Below are positions 17,501-26,314 of a DNA stretch of 64,000 nt, piece by piece; positions within the stretch are counted from its first letter, which is position 1; every line of letters begins with the position of its first letter. This stretch comes from Gallionella sp. (GTDB lineage: Bacteria > Pseudomonadota > Gammaproteobacteria > Burkholderiales > Gallionellaceae), in assembly GCA_028687335.1 (NCBI GenBank), contig JAQUAI010000009.1, positions 43,298 to 107,297 on the forward strand, read 5' to 3'. A program made the translations under genes and the position numbers. The notes below the pieces were generated by a model. It saw only the letters and a program-made list of their open reading frames with translations, did not search any database and was not told where the DNA came from.

Positions 17501-17949
17501 GTACAGAAATTGTTGAAATATTTACCGACGGCGCATGCAAAGGCAATCCCGGCGTGGGAGGGTGGGGCGCGCTGTTGCGCACCAAAGGAAAAGAACGTGA
17601 AATGTTCGGCGGCGAAGCGCACACCACCAACAATCGCATGGAGCTAATGGCCGCGATTTCCGCGCTGGAAGCTTTGAAACGCCATTGCAAGGTACGTTTG
17701 CATACCGACTCGAAATACGTCATGCAGGGCATCAGCGAATGGATACAGGGCTGGAAGCTGCGTGGTTGGAAAACCTCGGATAAAAAGCCGGTCAAGAACG
17801 AGGATTTGTGGCGCAGGCTGGATGCAATTGTCGCGCAGCATGACATTGAGTGGGTGTGGGTCAAAGGCCATGCCGGACACGAAGGTAACGAACAAGCTGA
17901 TGCGTTGGCGAATCGTGGCGTATTGTTAGTGCAAGAAAAAGGAGAGTAG
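17497..17949 (+). CDS. rnhA: Ribonuclease HI
   Basis: Degrades the RNA strand of RNA-DNA hybrids, removing R-loops and primers. The 150 residues contain the catalytic acids in [12 protein letters not shown] (D10 region), [16 protein letters not shown], and the C-terminal [18 protein letters not shown] with the catalytic His and Asp. ATGA overlap with the upstream methyltransferase; dnaQ follows after 2 bases, the classic rnhA-dnaQ pair, here co-oriented rather than divergent. Confidence 0.97.
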   Translation: MSTEIVEIFTDGACKGNPGVGGWGALLRTKGKEREMFGGEAHTTNNRMELMAAISALEALKRHCKVRLHTDSKYVMQGISEWIQGWKLRGWKTSDKKPVKNEDLWRRLDAIVAQHDIEWVWVKGHAGHEGNEQADALANRGVLLVQEKGE

Positions 17950-17951
17950 CC

Positions 17952-18650
17952 ATGCGCAAGATCGTATTGGATACGGAAACAACGGGACTGAGTCCCTCCG
18001 ATGGGCATCGCATCATTGAGTTGGCCGCTATTGAATTGGACGGTCGCCGCGTTTCAACGCAACGCTTTCACCGTTATCTCAACCCCGAACGGGAAATTGA
18101 TGCGGGAGCGGTAGCGATTCACGGTTTGACCAACGAGCGCTTGCAGAACGAGCCGTGTTTTGCCGACATTGTTGATGGTTTTTTGGAGTTTATCGAAGGG
18201 GCTGAGCTGATGGCGCATAACGCGCCGTTCGACATGGGCTTTATCAACCATGAGCTGAATTTGCTCGGCAGGCCACCGCTGACCAATAAGGTAGTTGATA
18301 CGCTGAAGATGGCGCGCGAGATGCATCCGGGTAAGAAAAACAACCTTGATGCGTTGTGCAGCCGTTATGAAGTTGATAACCAGCACCGCAGTTTGCACGG
18401 CGCGCTGCTCGATACCGAGTTGTTGGCCGAAGTGTATTTCGCCATGACGCGCGGGCAGGAAAGTTTGCTGGGTGAAGATCACACGCCGATGCCGCGTCAC
18501 GCCAAAATGAATCAAGCTCAGGGCGAGCGTCCTCCGGTGAGATTGCTGAGTGCCAGCGAAGAAGAGCTGGCTTTGCACGAGCAACAAATGGCCGACATCG
18601 ACAAAGCCAGCAAAGGCAATTGTCTTTGGAAAAAACTGGTGGCTGCATGA
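17952..18650 (+). CDS. dnaQ: DNA polymerase III epsilon subunit (3'-5' proofreading exonuclease)
   Basis: Proofreading subunit of the replicase. The DEDDh exonuclease motifs are ExoI VLDTETTGL (about 5-13), ExoII MAHNAPFDMGFIN (about 85-97) and ExoIII RSLHGALLDTELLAEVY (about 146-162) with the active-site histidine. At 232 residues it keeps a C-terminal tail for binding the polymerase subunit. It sits 2 bases after rnhA and overlaps the next gene by 4 bases. Confidence 0.96.
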   Translation: MRKIVLDTETTGLSPSDGHRIIELAAIELDGRRVSTQRFHRYLNPEREIDAGAVAIHGLTNERLQNEPCFADIVDGFLEFIEGAELMAHNAPFDMGFINHELNLLGRPPLTNKVVDTLKMAREMHPGKKNNLDALCSRYEVDNQHRSLHGALLDTELLAEVYFAMTRGQESLLGEDHTPMPRHAKMNQAQGERPPVRLLSASEEELALHEQQMADIDKASKGNCLWKKLVAA

Positions 18651-19522
18651 AGTCGGTATGGTCACGCCGTGTCGCTGTTTCCATCGCCGTATTCCTGCTG
18701 GTGTATGGTTTGGTATGCGGCTATTTTTGGGCGACGCAACGCCAGCATATTTTTCTGCCTGAGCCGCAACTCCAGACCACGCCCGCGCGGGTTGGCATGG
18801 CCTTTGAGGGTGTTCGCATTCCGGTAGGTAATGGCGCGGATGGCGGGGAGTTGCATGGTTGGTGGATACCGGCAGCCGACAACATCAAAGGTAAAACGCC
18901 GACCTTGCTGTATTTGCACGGTAATTTCCGCAACATCGGTCATAACGTCGAGCATGCCGCACGCTTGCACAGTCTCGGTTACAACCTGTTGTTAATTGAC
19001 TATCGTGGCTTCGGTTTGAGCACCGGTGGTGCGCCGAGCGAGGCTAAAGTGTATGAGGATGCGGAAGCGGCTTGGCAATATCTCAACGACCGCGACGATG
19101 TTGCTCCACAAACCAGCTTTATCTACGGTCACTCGCTGGGTGGCGCGGTGGCGGTTGATCTAGCTTCCCGCCACGGTGATGCGGCTGGGCTGATTTTGGA
19201 GGCAACCTTTACATCAATGATGGATATGGGCGCGATTGAGTATGGTTTCTTGCCCATCGATTTACTGCTGGGAGAACGTTTTGATTCGCAGCAAAAAATC
19301 GCCGAGCTGCATGTTCCGCTGCTGCTCATTCACGGTACTTGGGATGCAAAAATCCCAGTCGAGATGGGCAAGCGTCTATTTGAACTTGCGCCGCAACCCA
19401 AATTTTTGCAACTGATCGAAGGCGGCGAGCACAGCAACAGCAGTGCCATCGCTTGGATCGAGTATCGCACCGCGTTCGACGGCTTCGTTCGGCAACAACA
19501 TTTGCCTCGCCCAGCGCACTGA
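18647..19522 (+). CDS. Membrane-anchored alpha/beta hydrolase (BEM46/YfhR-like)
   Basis: A 291-residue protein with an N-terminal membrane anchor (about 8-29, VAVSIAVFLLVYGLVCGYFW) and an alpha/beta-hydrolase domain: oxyanion region LYLHGNFRNIGH, nucleophile elbow YGHSLGGA (serine about 158), acidic GTWDAKIP and the final GGEHSNS histidine. The catalytic triad is therefore complete. I chose the ATG at 18647, which overlaps the dnaQ stop as ATGA, over an upstream in-frame ATG inside dnaQ. Serine-peptidase or esterase activity is likely; the substrate is unknown. Confidence 0.88.
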   Translation: MKSVWSRRVAVSIAVFLLVYGLVCGYFWATQRQHIFLPEPQLQTTPARVGMAFEGVRIPVGNGADGGELHGWWIPAADNIKGKTPTLLYLHGNFRNIGHNVEHAARLHSLGYNLLLIDYRGFGLSTGGAPSEAKVYEDAEAAWQYLNDRDDVAPQTSFIYGHSLGGAVAVDLASRHGDAAGLILEATFTSMMDMGAIEYGFLPIDLLLGERFDSQQKIAELHVPLLLIHGTWDAKIPVEMGKRLFELAPQPKFLQLIEGGEHSNSSAIAWIEYRTAFDGFVRQQHLPRPAH

Positions 19523-19551
19523 CGCAAGGCGGGTTTCAAAAATCAACCTAA

Positions 19552-19663
19552 ATAATCCATTAGGCTCAAAACCCCCTCCAACTCCCCCTTGTCAGGGGGA
19601 GAGCAGGCTCGGCTCCTCCCCTGACAAGGGGAGGTTGGGAGGGGTTAGGTTCTAATGGACTAT
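19552..19663. repeat. 112-bp palindromic MITE-like repeat element
   Basis: Outer inverted repeats ATAATCCATTAG (19552-19563) and CTAATGGACTAT (19652-19663) flank inner arms rich in C and G (CCCCCTCCAACTCCCCCTTG against CAAGGGGAGGTTGGGAGGGG), with a short GAGCAGGCTCGGCTC centre. The whole can fold into one long hairpin. It encodes nothing. It lies between the hydrolase and the flavoprotein gene and may also end transcription. This type of C-rich palindrome is dispersed in many bacterial genomes as a non-autonomous element; only one copy occurs here. Confidence 0.8.
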
Positions 19664-19687
19664 CTGGGATTAACGGAGCAATAAAGT

Positions 19688-20872
19688 ATGAGCAGTAATG
19701 TAGATGCAGTAATCATAGGTGCCGGAGCAGCCGGTTTGATGTGCGCACTGACCGCCGCTCAGCGCGGGCGAAAAATCGTATTGCTTGATCACAGCGCCAA
19801 GTTGGCGGAAAAAATTCGGATCTCCGGCGGTGGTCGTTGCAACTTCACCAATCTGGATGTCAAGCCGGAGCATTTTATTTCCTCCAACCCTGATTTTTGT
19901 CGCTCGGCACTGGCGCGCTACACGCCGCGCCACTTCACCGATATGCTTGACCTTCACGGGATCGCTTATCAGGAAAAAACACTGGGTCAACTGTTTTGCG
20001 ACGAAGGCTCAGAAGCCATCATCACGCTGCTGCGTAATCAGTGCGAAGAAGCGGGTGTACGCCGCATGATGAATTGTGAGATTGAATCGGTTGCGTCTTG
20101 CAAAGGCGGCGAGGCGGGTTTCAACATCAAAACCGCGCGCGGAGCATACACGGCAAAATCGCTGGTAGTCGCTACGGGTGGGTTGTCTATTCCGAAAACG
20201 GGCGCAACCCCGTTTGGATACCACATCGCCGAGCAATTCGGTATTCCTATCAGCAAACTCAAGCCGGGGTTGGTGCCGCTCAGCGTCGTCCCAGACGATT
20301 GGAAACCCTATGCCGAACTGACCGGCGTATCGCTGGATGTCAGCGTCAGCGTGGGTAAACAAAGCTTCCGGGAAAATATGCTGGTTACCCATCGCGGATT
20401 AAGCGGCCCAGCGATCTTGCAAATTTCTTCCTACTGGCAGCATGGCCAAGTGTTACACATCAATTTGCTGCCAGAACTGGATATGGAAGCTGTCTTAACA
20501 GAACATCACACCAACCAAAAACTGATGAGTAACTTCTTGACCCAGTGGATGCCGAAAAATTTTGCCGATGCATGGTGCGAACAAAACATCGACAACAAAC
20601 CGATCAAGCAATACAACGAAAAACAGCGCAAAGCTATCGCGGAAAAATTGCACGACTGGCAAGTTACCCCCAGTGGCACACTCGGTTATACCAAAGCCGA
20701 AGTGACCTGCGGCGGTGTTGATACTCGTGCGCTCTCGTCCAAAACCATGGAATGCAATACGGTTCCGGGACTGTATTTTATTGGTGAAGTGCTGGATGTC
20801 ACCGGACAGCTCGGCGGCTACAACTTCCAGTGGGCTTGGGCATCCGGCCATGCAGCGGGAGAAGCAATATAA
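19688..20872 (+). CDS. HI0933/YhiN-family FAD-dependent oxidoreductase
   Basis: A 394-residue flavoprotein. The N-terminal dinucleotide-binding motif is VIIGAGAAGLMCALTAAQRG (about residues 8-27) with the following ISGGGRCNFTNL, which is diagnostic of the HI0933 (BaiN-like) family. A C-terminal FAD contact, GLYFIGEVLDVTGQLGGYNF, completes it. Members are called aminoacetone oxidases or bile-acid reductases without firm general function. Here it is followed within 17 bases by the CYTH-CHAD gene, probably in one transcript. Confidence 0.9.
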   Translation: MSSNVDAVIIGAGAAGLMCALTAAQRGRKIVLLDHSAKLAEKIRISGGGRCNFTNLDVKPEHFISSNPDFCRSALARYTPRHFTDMLDLHGIAYQEKTLGQLFCDEGSEAIITLLRNQCEEAGVRRMMNCEIESVASCKGGEAGFNIKTARGAYTAKSLVVATGGLSIPKTGATPFGYHIAEQFGIPISKLKPGLVPLSVVPDDWKPYAELTGVSLDVSVSVGKQSFRENMLVTHRGLSGPAILQISSYWQHGQVLHINLLPELDMEAVLTEHHTNQKLMSNFLTQWMPKNFADAWCEQNIDNKPIKQYNEKQRKAIAEKLHDWQVTPSGTLGYTKAEVTCGGVDTRALSSKTMECNTVPGLYFIGEVLDVTGQLGGYNFQWAWASGHAAGEAI

Positions 20873-20888
20873 GAAGGAGGTTGTCACC

Positions 20889-22373
20889 ATGGCGCTCGAA
20901 ACGGAACTGAAGCTACGTATCACGCCAGCGCAGATGGTGCGCTTGAAGCGACATGCTTTGCTTAAATCGTACCGGCAGGGGCGGGTGGTGCAGCGTCAGT
21001 TGTACAACATCTATTTTGATACCCCGAAGCAGTATCTGCATCGCCATGCGATGGCACTACGTTTACGTCGCAGCGGTTCGCAGTGGCTACAAACGCTGAA
21101 AGGCGGCGGCGCAATGCAGGCCGGTTTGCATCAGCGCAACGAGTGGGAAGTGCCAGTGGCCGGTGAGTCGCTAGACTTTACCGATACGGATGAAATCGCC
21201 TGGCAGAGCCATTTGCCACAGCGCGTGCGCAACAAATTACAGCCTGTGTTTGTGACCGATTTTTCCCGTGCTGTTTATCAGTTGGAATGGCAGGGCGCAC
21301 ATGTCGAGTTGTGTATGGATCACGGTGAGATCAGCAGCGGAGAACATGCGCTGCCCTTGTGCGAGGTCGAGCTTGAGTTGAAATCGGGGCAACCGCACCA
21401 GTTGTTCGAACTGGCACTGACTTTGCTCGATGTTGTGCCGTTTGAACTGGAAACGGTGAGTAAGGCGGAATACGGGTATCGATTGATGTCAGCTCATATT
21501 GAGCGTCCGAGCAAGGCCGCGTTGCCCGTGATTGGCGGCAAAGTTGGGCTGGCGGAGGCACTCAAAACAGTGCTTTGGTCGTGCGTGGCGCATTTGCAAG
21601 CCAATGCGCGCGGACAATCCGCCGCGACAGATAGTGAATTTCTGCACCAGATGCGCGTTGCGCTGCGTCGGTTACGTGTGGCTTTGCGCATGGCTAAAAA
21701 ACTGCACTCTGATGCTGTGCTGGATGCCTTGCTGCAACAGGCTCGGGTATTGTCCGGCTACATCGGCGAGGTGCGCGACTGGGATGTATTCATCGCCGAA
21801 GTCGCGCGTCCTGCTTTAAATCAGTGGCCGGATCACCTTGGCGTACAACACTTGCTGAACTTGAGTGAACAGGCGCGTCAGCAACGCCATGACAAGCTGT
21901 TTAACGAGGCTGGTAGACGCGCTTTGCAGCGTTTTATTTTGGACTTTGCGGTCTGGATGAACTCTGATTATTGGGTTGCGCTGAACGGGCAATCGGTTTC
22001 GTTGCGAAAATTTGCCAAACGGCATATGCGCCGATTGCTGCGCCGCTTACAGGCAGATGACGCTCAGACGCAAGAGCCGCTGCACACGCTGCGCATTCTT
22101 ACCAAGAAGCTGCGTTATAGCGCCGAATTTTTCACCGCATGCAACGCGGGCGATATTTTTCATGCTGTGCTGCGTCAATTGGGCAAGGTACAAGAGCAAC
22201 TGGGAAAAATACATGACATTGCGGTGGCACGAACGCTACTGGAAAAGCTGGCAGCACAGGATGATGGGCTGCTTGAGACGGTGGCAATGATGCAGACTTG
22301 GTTGGACCACAAAGCGGCAGCTTGCAACAAACCGTTGCGTAAATCTCTCAAGCGTTTGCTGGCGCGAGTGTGA
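20889..22373 (+). CDS. CYTH and CHAD domain protein (triphosphatase-like)
   Basis: A 494-residue fusion. The N-terminal CYTH domain starts with the ExExK motif (ETELKL, residues 4-9) and has the basic and acidic tunnel residues seen in inorganic triphosphatases such as YgiF (MALRLRRSG, WLQTLKGGG, EVELELKSG). The C-terminal CHAD domain (about 215-494) is helical and rich in conserved His/Arg/Lys (LHQMRVALRRLRVALR, TLRILTKKLRYSAEFF); CHAD domains bind polyphosphate. The start at 20889 is set by an AAGGAGG ribosome-binding site; an upstream in-frame ATG lies within the flavoprotein gene. Likely acts on tripolyphosphate or at polyphosphate granules. Confidence 0.93.
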   Translation: MALETELKLRITPAQMVRLKRHALLKSYRQGRVVQRQLYNIYFDTPKQYLHRHAMALRLRRSGSQWLQTLKGGGAMQAGLHQRNEWEVPVAGESLDFTDTDEIAWQSHLPQRVRNKLQPVFVTDFSRAVYQLEWQGAHVELCMDHGEISSGEHALPLCEVELELKSGQPHQLFELALTLLDVVPFELETVSKAEYGYRLMSAHIERPSKAALPVIGGKVGLAEALKTVLWSCVAHLQANARGQSAATDSEFLHQMRVALRRLRVALRMAKKLHSDAVLDALLQQARVLSGYIGEVRDWDVFIAEVARPALNQWPDHLGVQHLLNLSEQARQQRHDKLFNEAGRRALQRFILDFAVWMNSDYWVALNGQSVSLRKFAKRHMRRLLRRLQADDAQTQEPLHTLRILTKKLRYSAEFFTACNAGDIFHAVLRQLGKVQEQLGKIHDIAVARTLLEKLAAQDDGLLETVAMMQTWLDHKAAACNKPLRKSLKRLLARV

Positions 22374-22376
22374 TCG

Positions 22377-23282
22377 TTAGCCCTTGTACATAAAGCGTGT
22401 AAGGTGCTCGATGAATGCGCGCGTTTTGGCCGGAAGGTAGCGGCGCATCGGCATTACCGCCCAAGCTGTTACGGTAGGGAAGCTCCACTCCGGTAGTACG
22501 CGCACCAAACGTTTTTGCTGCACATCTTCTTCTGCGAAAAGTACCGGCAGCATGCCGATGCCCGCGCCATCCAATACCAACTGCTGGATCACGCTTATCG
22601 AATTCAGTGCCATGCGTCCTGGTGGCACGCCTTCCCATATTTCCTTACCGCGCAATAGTCGCCACGGCTGTGGATGTCCCAGATTGGAAACCATGCGTAA
22701 TGCCGTGTGTTGCTGCAATTCATCAGGATGCTGCGGTGCCGGATGCAGCGCCAGATAGATCGGACTGGCATACAAGCCCAGATGTTGCTCGTCCAACTTG
22801 CGCGCGACCAGTGTGGAATCATTGGCGAGTTCCCCCATGCGAATGGCGAGATCAAAACGCTCGCCAATCAAATCGACCAGACGCGAACTGAGGTCAAGCT
22901 CCAGCTCCACTTCGGGATAGGCTTCGATGAAAGTGGCCAGCGCGCGCGACAGGCTGCGCCGCGCGTAATCTTCCGGCATGGAAACACGTAATTTCCCGCG
23001 TGGCTGCACCTCTTGGCTACGCACGAAATCCTGCACGGTGGCGACCTCTTCCGCCACGCGGCGACAGTGATCGAGAAATTCCTGCCCAAACTCGGTAAGT
23101 GTCAGGCGGCGCGTGGTGCGTATTAGTAAACGCTGACCGAGAGCTGATTCCAGATTAGCTAGTCGGCGCGAGACAGTTGCCTTGGGCATGCCAAGAAAAT
23201 CTGCCGCCCGCACCAAACTCGATTGTTCGGCGATAGCGGAAAATAGGATAAGGTCGTCTGCGGAAATGTAGGTTTGTTCCAT
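22377..23282 (-). CDS. LysR-family transcriptional regulator
   Basis: A 301-residue regulator with the N-terminal LysR helix-turn-helix (about 7-66: LILFSAIAEQSSLVRAADFL, then KATVSRRLANLESALGQRL) and a periplasmic-binding-like effector domain. The start at 23282 (MEQTYISADD) fits the family length; a longer frame reaches 23342 but crosses a repeat element. It converges with the CYTH-CHAD gene with 3 bases between stops, and is divergent from pirin-b561-YceI-YceI-OYE, which it probably regulates. The short effector-domain sequence resembles the CrgA/AaeR-type subgroup. Confidence 0.92.
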   Translation of the reverse strand: MEQTYISADDLILFSAIAEQSSLVRAADFLGMPKATVSRRLANLESALGQRLLIRTTRRLTLTEFGQEFLDHCRRVAEEVATVQDFVRSQEVQPRGKLRVSMPEDYARRSLSRALATFIEAYPEVELELDLSSRLVDLIGERFDLAIRMGELANDSTLVARKLDEQHLGLYASPIYLALHPAPQHPDELQQHTALRMVSNLGHPQPWRLLRGKEIWEGVPPGRMALNSISVIQQLVLDGAGIGMLPVLFAEEDVQQKRLVRVLPEWSFPTVTAWAVMPMRRYLPAKTRAFIEHLTRFMYKG

Positions 23283-23307
23283 ATCAAAAAATCTCAGAAA
23301 CCTTGAT

Positions 23308-23429
23308 GTCCACGAAAAGCACGAAACGGTGTAGGCAGGCATTTCGCCGTAGGCGGAAGCTCACAAAGTCACGAAAAAACTCGGAACAAGTAGCGGCCTT
23401 TATTTCGTGCTTTTCGTGTCTTTCATGGA
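23308..23429. repeat. CACGAAA inverted repeat, copy 1
   Basis: The left arm GTCCACGAAAAGCACGAAA and the right arm TTTCGTGCTTTTCGTGTC plus TTTCATGGA form an imperfect inverted repeat around a 75-base centre. It sits in the LysR-pirin divergent intergenic region, so it is in the position of a regulatory region, but the same element recurs elsewhere in unrelated contexts. Confidence 0.8.
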
Positions 23430-23546
23430 TAAAACAGATTCTTATGTTATTCCATTTATGGAACAGTCTATCTCGAATAATGGGCTTTATCTATCATTTC
23501 GATACAGCTAATATGCGACTCAATTACTCAGGCATTGGAGCCCGAA

Positions 23547-24413
23547 ATGAGCGCAGTCACACCAATCCAGCTTCGTCAAACCCGCACCGTGGAACACCTC
23601 ATCCAAGGCGTCGCCACCTCTGATGGCGCAGGCGTGAGCCTGACGCGCATACTCACTGGCAAGTTGCAGCGCCGTCTTGATCCCTATCTGATGTTAGATG
23701 CTTTCGGTAGCAACGACCCCGACGAATACATCGCCGGTTTTCCCGATCATCCGCATCGCGGCTTCGAGACCATCACTTACATGTTGCACGGGCGCATGCG
23801 CCACCGTGACAGCGCGGGGCACGAAGGCTTGCTGGAGAACGGCGGTATGCAATGGATGGTCGCTGGGCGTGGCGCCATCCACTCCGAGATGCCAGAACAG
23901 GAAGACGGCCTGATGGAAGGCTTCCAACTCTGGCTCAACCTGCCCGCAGCCAACAAGATGGCCTCGCCTTGGTATAAAGATTTCCCTAGCTCGACCATCC
24001 CCGAATACACCACACAGGATGGCGTGACCGTGCGTGTCATCGCGGGAGAAAGCAACGGCGTGTCTGGTGCGGTGAGCCGCGAAGTGACCGAGCCGCTCTA
24101 TCTCGACATCCATCTGCCCGCAGGGGTGTCGTTCTCGACGGCGATTCCTGCCACGCACAACGCTTTCATCTACACCTATCGCGGTGCGACGCAGGTGGCG
24201 GGTACGCAAGTGGATGTGCAACGTATGGGTATCTTGAGAAACACGGAAGGAGCTGATGGCATCACCGTTTCCGCGACCGAGCCGACACGTCTCATCTTGG
24301 TGGCAGGCAAACCGCTGAACGAACCCATCGTGCAATACGGCCCATTCGTGATGAACACACAGGAAGAGATCCATCAGGCGCTGGATGATTTTCGTGGCGG
24401 TCGCTTGGCTTAA
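23547..24413 (+). CDS. Pirin-family protein
   Basis: A 288-residue bicupin. The N-terminal cupin carries the pirin iron motif FPDHPHRGFETITYMLHG (about residues 52-69) and the second His/Glu pair in GRGAIHSEMPEQEDGLMEGFQLW. Pirins include quercetinases and redox cofactors; enzymatic role here is undetermined. Start at 23547 follows GGAG with a 6-base gap; the ATG 12 bases upstream has no site. It is first in an operon of redox and stress proteins downstream of a divergent LysR gene. Confidence 0.92.
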   Translation: MSAVTPIQLRQTRTVEHLIQGVATSDGAGVSLTRILTGKLQRRLDPYLMLDAFGSNDPDEYIAGFPDHPHRGFETITYMLHGRMRHRDSAGHEGLLENGGMQWMVAGRGAIHSEMPEQEDGLMEGFQLWLNLPAANKMASPWYKDFPSSTIPEYTTQDGVTVRVIAGESNGVSGAVSREVTEPLYLDIHLPAGVSFSTAIPATHNAFIYTYRGATQVAGTQVDVQRMGILRNTEGADGITVSATEPTRLILVAGKPLNEPIVQYGPFVMNTQEEIHQALDDFRGGRLA

Positions 24414-24420
24414 AGCCTAT

Positions 24421-24501
24421 GTCCACGAAATACACGAAAGGCACGAAATTAACCCCGCCATTCATTTTGAATCATTTCGTGTTTTTCGTGCCTTTCGTGG
24501 A
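24421..24501. repeat. CACGAAA inverted repeat, copy 2
   Basis: GTCCACGAAATACACGAAAG and GCACGAAAT on the left mirror ATTTCGTG, TTTTTCGTGCC and TTTCGTGGA on the right around a 20-base centre. It is the most complete copy and lies between pirin and cytochrome b561, inside a probable operon. Confidence 0.85.
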
Positions 24502-24542
24502 GAAATTGTTTTTATGTTGGTTTGAAAATTCAGGAATTAAAC

Positions 24543-25091
24543 ATGAACACACCTATTGAACGTTACAACAACACCGCGATGGCGTTGCATTGGCTGGTCG
24601 CGTTGCTGATATTCGCCGCCTTCCCGCTCGGCGTGTACATGCACGATCTGCCGTTGTCGCCCACCAAGTTGCAGTACTACAGCTATCACAAGTGGATAGG
24701 CATCACGATCTTGCTGTTGGTCATCGCGCGCGTGGTGTGGCGCTTCACGCACACACCTCCTCCGCTGCCCGCTTCGACACCACGCTGGGAAGTGGTGGTG
24801 AGCCACATCACGCATCTGGCACTGTATGGCTTGCTGCTCGCCATCCCCTTCTCGGGTTGGTTGATGAGTTCCGCCAAAGGCTTTCAGACCGTGTGGTTCG
24901 GTGTGTTGCCACTACCTGACCTCGTAGAGAAGAACAAAGAATTGGGTCAATTATTGGCGACCGTGCATCAAGGACTGAACGTGTTCCTCTTCTTGCTGGT
25001 AGGTATGCACATCGCCGCCGTCATCAAACACAAGTTCATCGACCACGACCAGATACTGGAACGCATGTTGCCGAAAGGAATGAGCAAATGA
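24543..25091 (+). CDS. Cytochrome b561 (CybB-like)
   Basis: A 182-residue inner-membrane diheme cytochrome with four transmembrane segments (about 12-32, 45-65, 90-110, 140-165) and the expected heme histidines, among them MALHWLVALLIF, YYSYHKWIGITIL, VHQGLNVFLFLLVGMHIAAVIKH. The start at 24543 (MNTPIERYN) is preferred over an in-frame ATG 21 bases earlier, because CAGGA sits at the right distance. It overlaps the first yceI gene by 4 bases; b561-YceI pairs are common and suggest electron transfer tied to a periplasmic lipid-quinone-like ligand. Confidence 0.94.
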   Translation: MNTPIERYNNTAMALHWLVALLIFAAFPLGVYMHDLPLSPTKLQYYSYHKWIGITILLLVIARVVWRFTHTPPPLPASTPRWEVVVSHITHLALYGLLLAIPFSGWLMSSAKGFQTVWFGVLPLPDLVEKNKELGQLLATVHQGLNVFLFLLVGMHIAAVIKHKFIDHDQILERMLPKGMSK

Positions 25092-25660
25092 AATCACTCT
25101 TGCGAGTCGTCTTATTGAGTAGCGCCTTAGTCAGCGGATTCGCCTCCGCTGTTGAATTCAAACAAGTGCAGGCGAATGAAAGCACGGTCACCTTCGGCTA
25201 CAAGCAGATGGGTGTACCCATGGAAGGCAAGTTCGCGAAGTTCTCCGCGCAGACCAGCTTCGACCCCGCCAAGCTAGCCAAGGCGCAAGCGCGTATCGAC
25301 ATCGACCTCGCCAGCATCGATACCGGTTCGGAAGAAGCAAACGATGAAGTAGTCGGCAAGCCTTGGTTCAACGCCAAAGCTTTCCCCAGCGCAGGTTTCG
25401 TTTCGACTGGCGTGAAGGCGCTGGGTGGTAATCGCTATGAGGCGACGGGCAAGCTCACCATTAAAGGTAAGACCTTGGATGTCACCGCGCCATTCACCTT
25501 CCAAGCTAACGGCACACGCGGGTTGTTTGATGGCGTGTTCACTATCAAACGTCTCGACTACAACATCGGCGAAGGCGTGTGGGCAGATGTCGGCACCGTC
25601 GCCAATGAAATTCAGATCAAATTCCACCTTGTATTAACTGCAACACCTAACAAGAAGTAA
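25088..25660 (+). CDS. YceI-family periplasmic protein (first copy)
   Basis: A 190-residue protein with signal peptide (about 1-21, FASA) and a YceI lipocalin-like beta-barrel (ESTVTFGYKQMGVPMEGKF, IDTGSEEANDEVVGKPWF, KLTIKGKTLDVTAPFTF). YceI proteins bind polyisoprenoid quinones or amides. Its start ATG overlaps the cytochrome b561 stop. It is only distantly similar to the next copy, so this is not a recent tandem duplication. Confidence 0.93.
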   Translation: MKSLLRVVLLSSALVSGFASAVEFKQVQANESTVTFGYKQMGVPMEGKFAKFSAQTSFDPAKLAKAQARIDIDLASIDTGSEEANDEVVGKPWFNAKAFPSAGFVSTGVKALGGNRYEATGKLTIKGKTLDVTAPFTFQANGTRGLFDGVFTIKRLDYNIGEGVWADVGTVANEIQIKFHLVLTATPNKK

Positions 25661-25687
25661 GCCCTCAACCCACCACAGGAGATCACC

Positions 25688-26254
25688 ATGAAGAAAATCA
25701 TCGCCCTAGTTTTTGCCTCTTCGCTCACATCGCTGGCTGTTGCCGCACCGGAAACTTATGTTATCGAGCCAACACACTCCATGCCTCGCTTTGAGTACAG
25801 TCATCTTGGCTACTCTATTCAGCTCAGCCGCTTCGACAAAATTTCCGGCACGATCACCATTGACCGCGCCAAACACACTGGTGCGTTGAATGTTGAAATT
25901 GATGCAACATCGGTGAATACAGGCTCGGCAATGTTCAATACGCATATCCAAGCGGCTGATTTATTCGACACGGAAATGTTTCCCACCATTACTTATAAAT
26001 CGAATAAGTTGACGTTTGAGGGAGATAAAGTCGTTGCCGTAGAAGGTGATTTAACCGTCAAGGGTACGACCAAACCCGTGAAGCTCACCGTGAACTCGTT
26101 CATGTGCATGCCACACCCGATGGTCAAGAAAGAAGCCTGCGGTGCGACCGCTACCACTAAGATCAAACGTTCTGATTTCGGCGTGAGCAAGGGCGTACCG
26201 TTTGTTGGCGATGAAGTCACGCTGACCATCCCCGTCGAAGCGATCAAGCAATAA
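25688..26254 (+). CDS. YceI-family periplasmic protein (second copy)
   Basis: A 188-residue YceI protein with signal peptide (about 1-19, LAVAA) and the typical PTHSMPRFEYSHLGYSIQLSRF opening, NTGSAMFNTHIQAADLFDTEMFPT and LTVKGTTKPVKLTV strands. It carries a Cys pair (MCMPHPMVKKEACG) absent from the first copy. A GGAGA site precedes the ATG. It closes the b561-YceI-YceI set before the Old Yellow Enzyme gene. Confidence 0.94.
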   Translation: MKKIIALVFASSLTSLAVAAPETYVIEPTHSMPRFEYSHLGYSIQLSRFDKISGTITIDRAKHTGALNVEIDATSVNTGSAMFNTHIQAADLFDTEMFPTITYKSNKLTFEGDKVVAVEGDLTVKGTTKPVKLTVNSFMCMPHPMVKKEACGATATTKIKRSDFGVSKGVPFVGDEVTLTIPVEAIKQ

Positions 26255-26265
26255 CAGCCACACCA

Positions 26266-26285
26266 CCCCTCCCGATCGGGAGGGG
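26266..26285. other. Perfect 20-bp palindrome between yceI and OYE genes
   Basis: CCCCTCCCGATCGGGAGGGG is a perfect palindrome followed by AATTT, 11 bases after the yceI stop. Either a transcript-end hairpin that attenuates the downstream gene or a binding site; without a T run full termination is doubtful. Confidence 0.5.
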
Positions 26286-26314
26286 AATTTGAAGAGACAC
26301 CCAAAGGAACATCT

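Noticed and set aside
23694..24374. 226-codon minus-strand ORF over pirin
   Set aside because: Shadow of the pirin frame; the plus strand has the conserved metal motif and ribosome-binding site.
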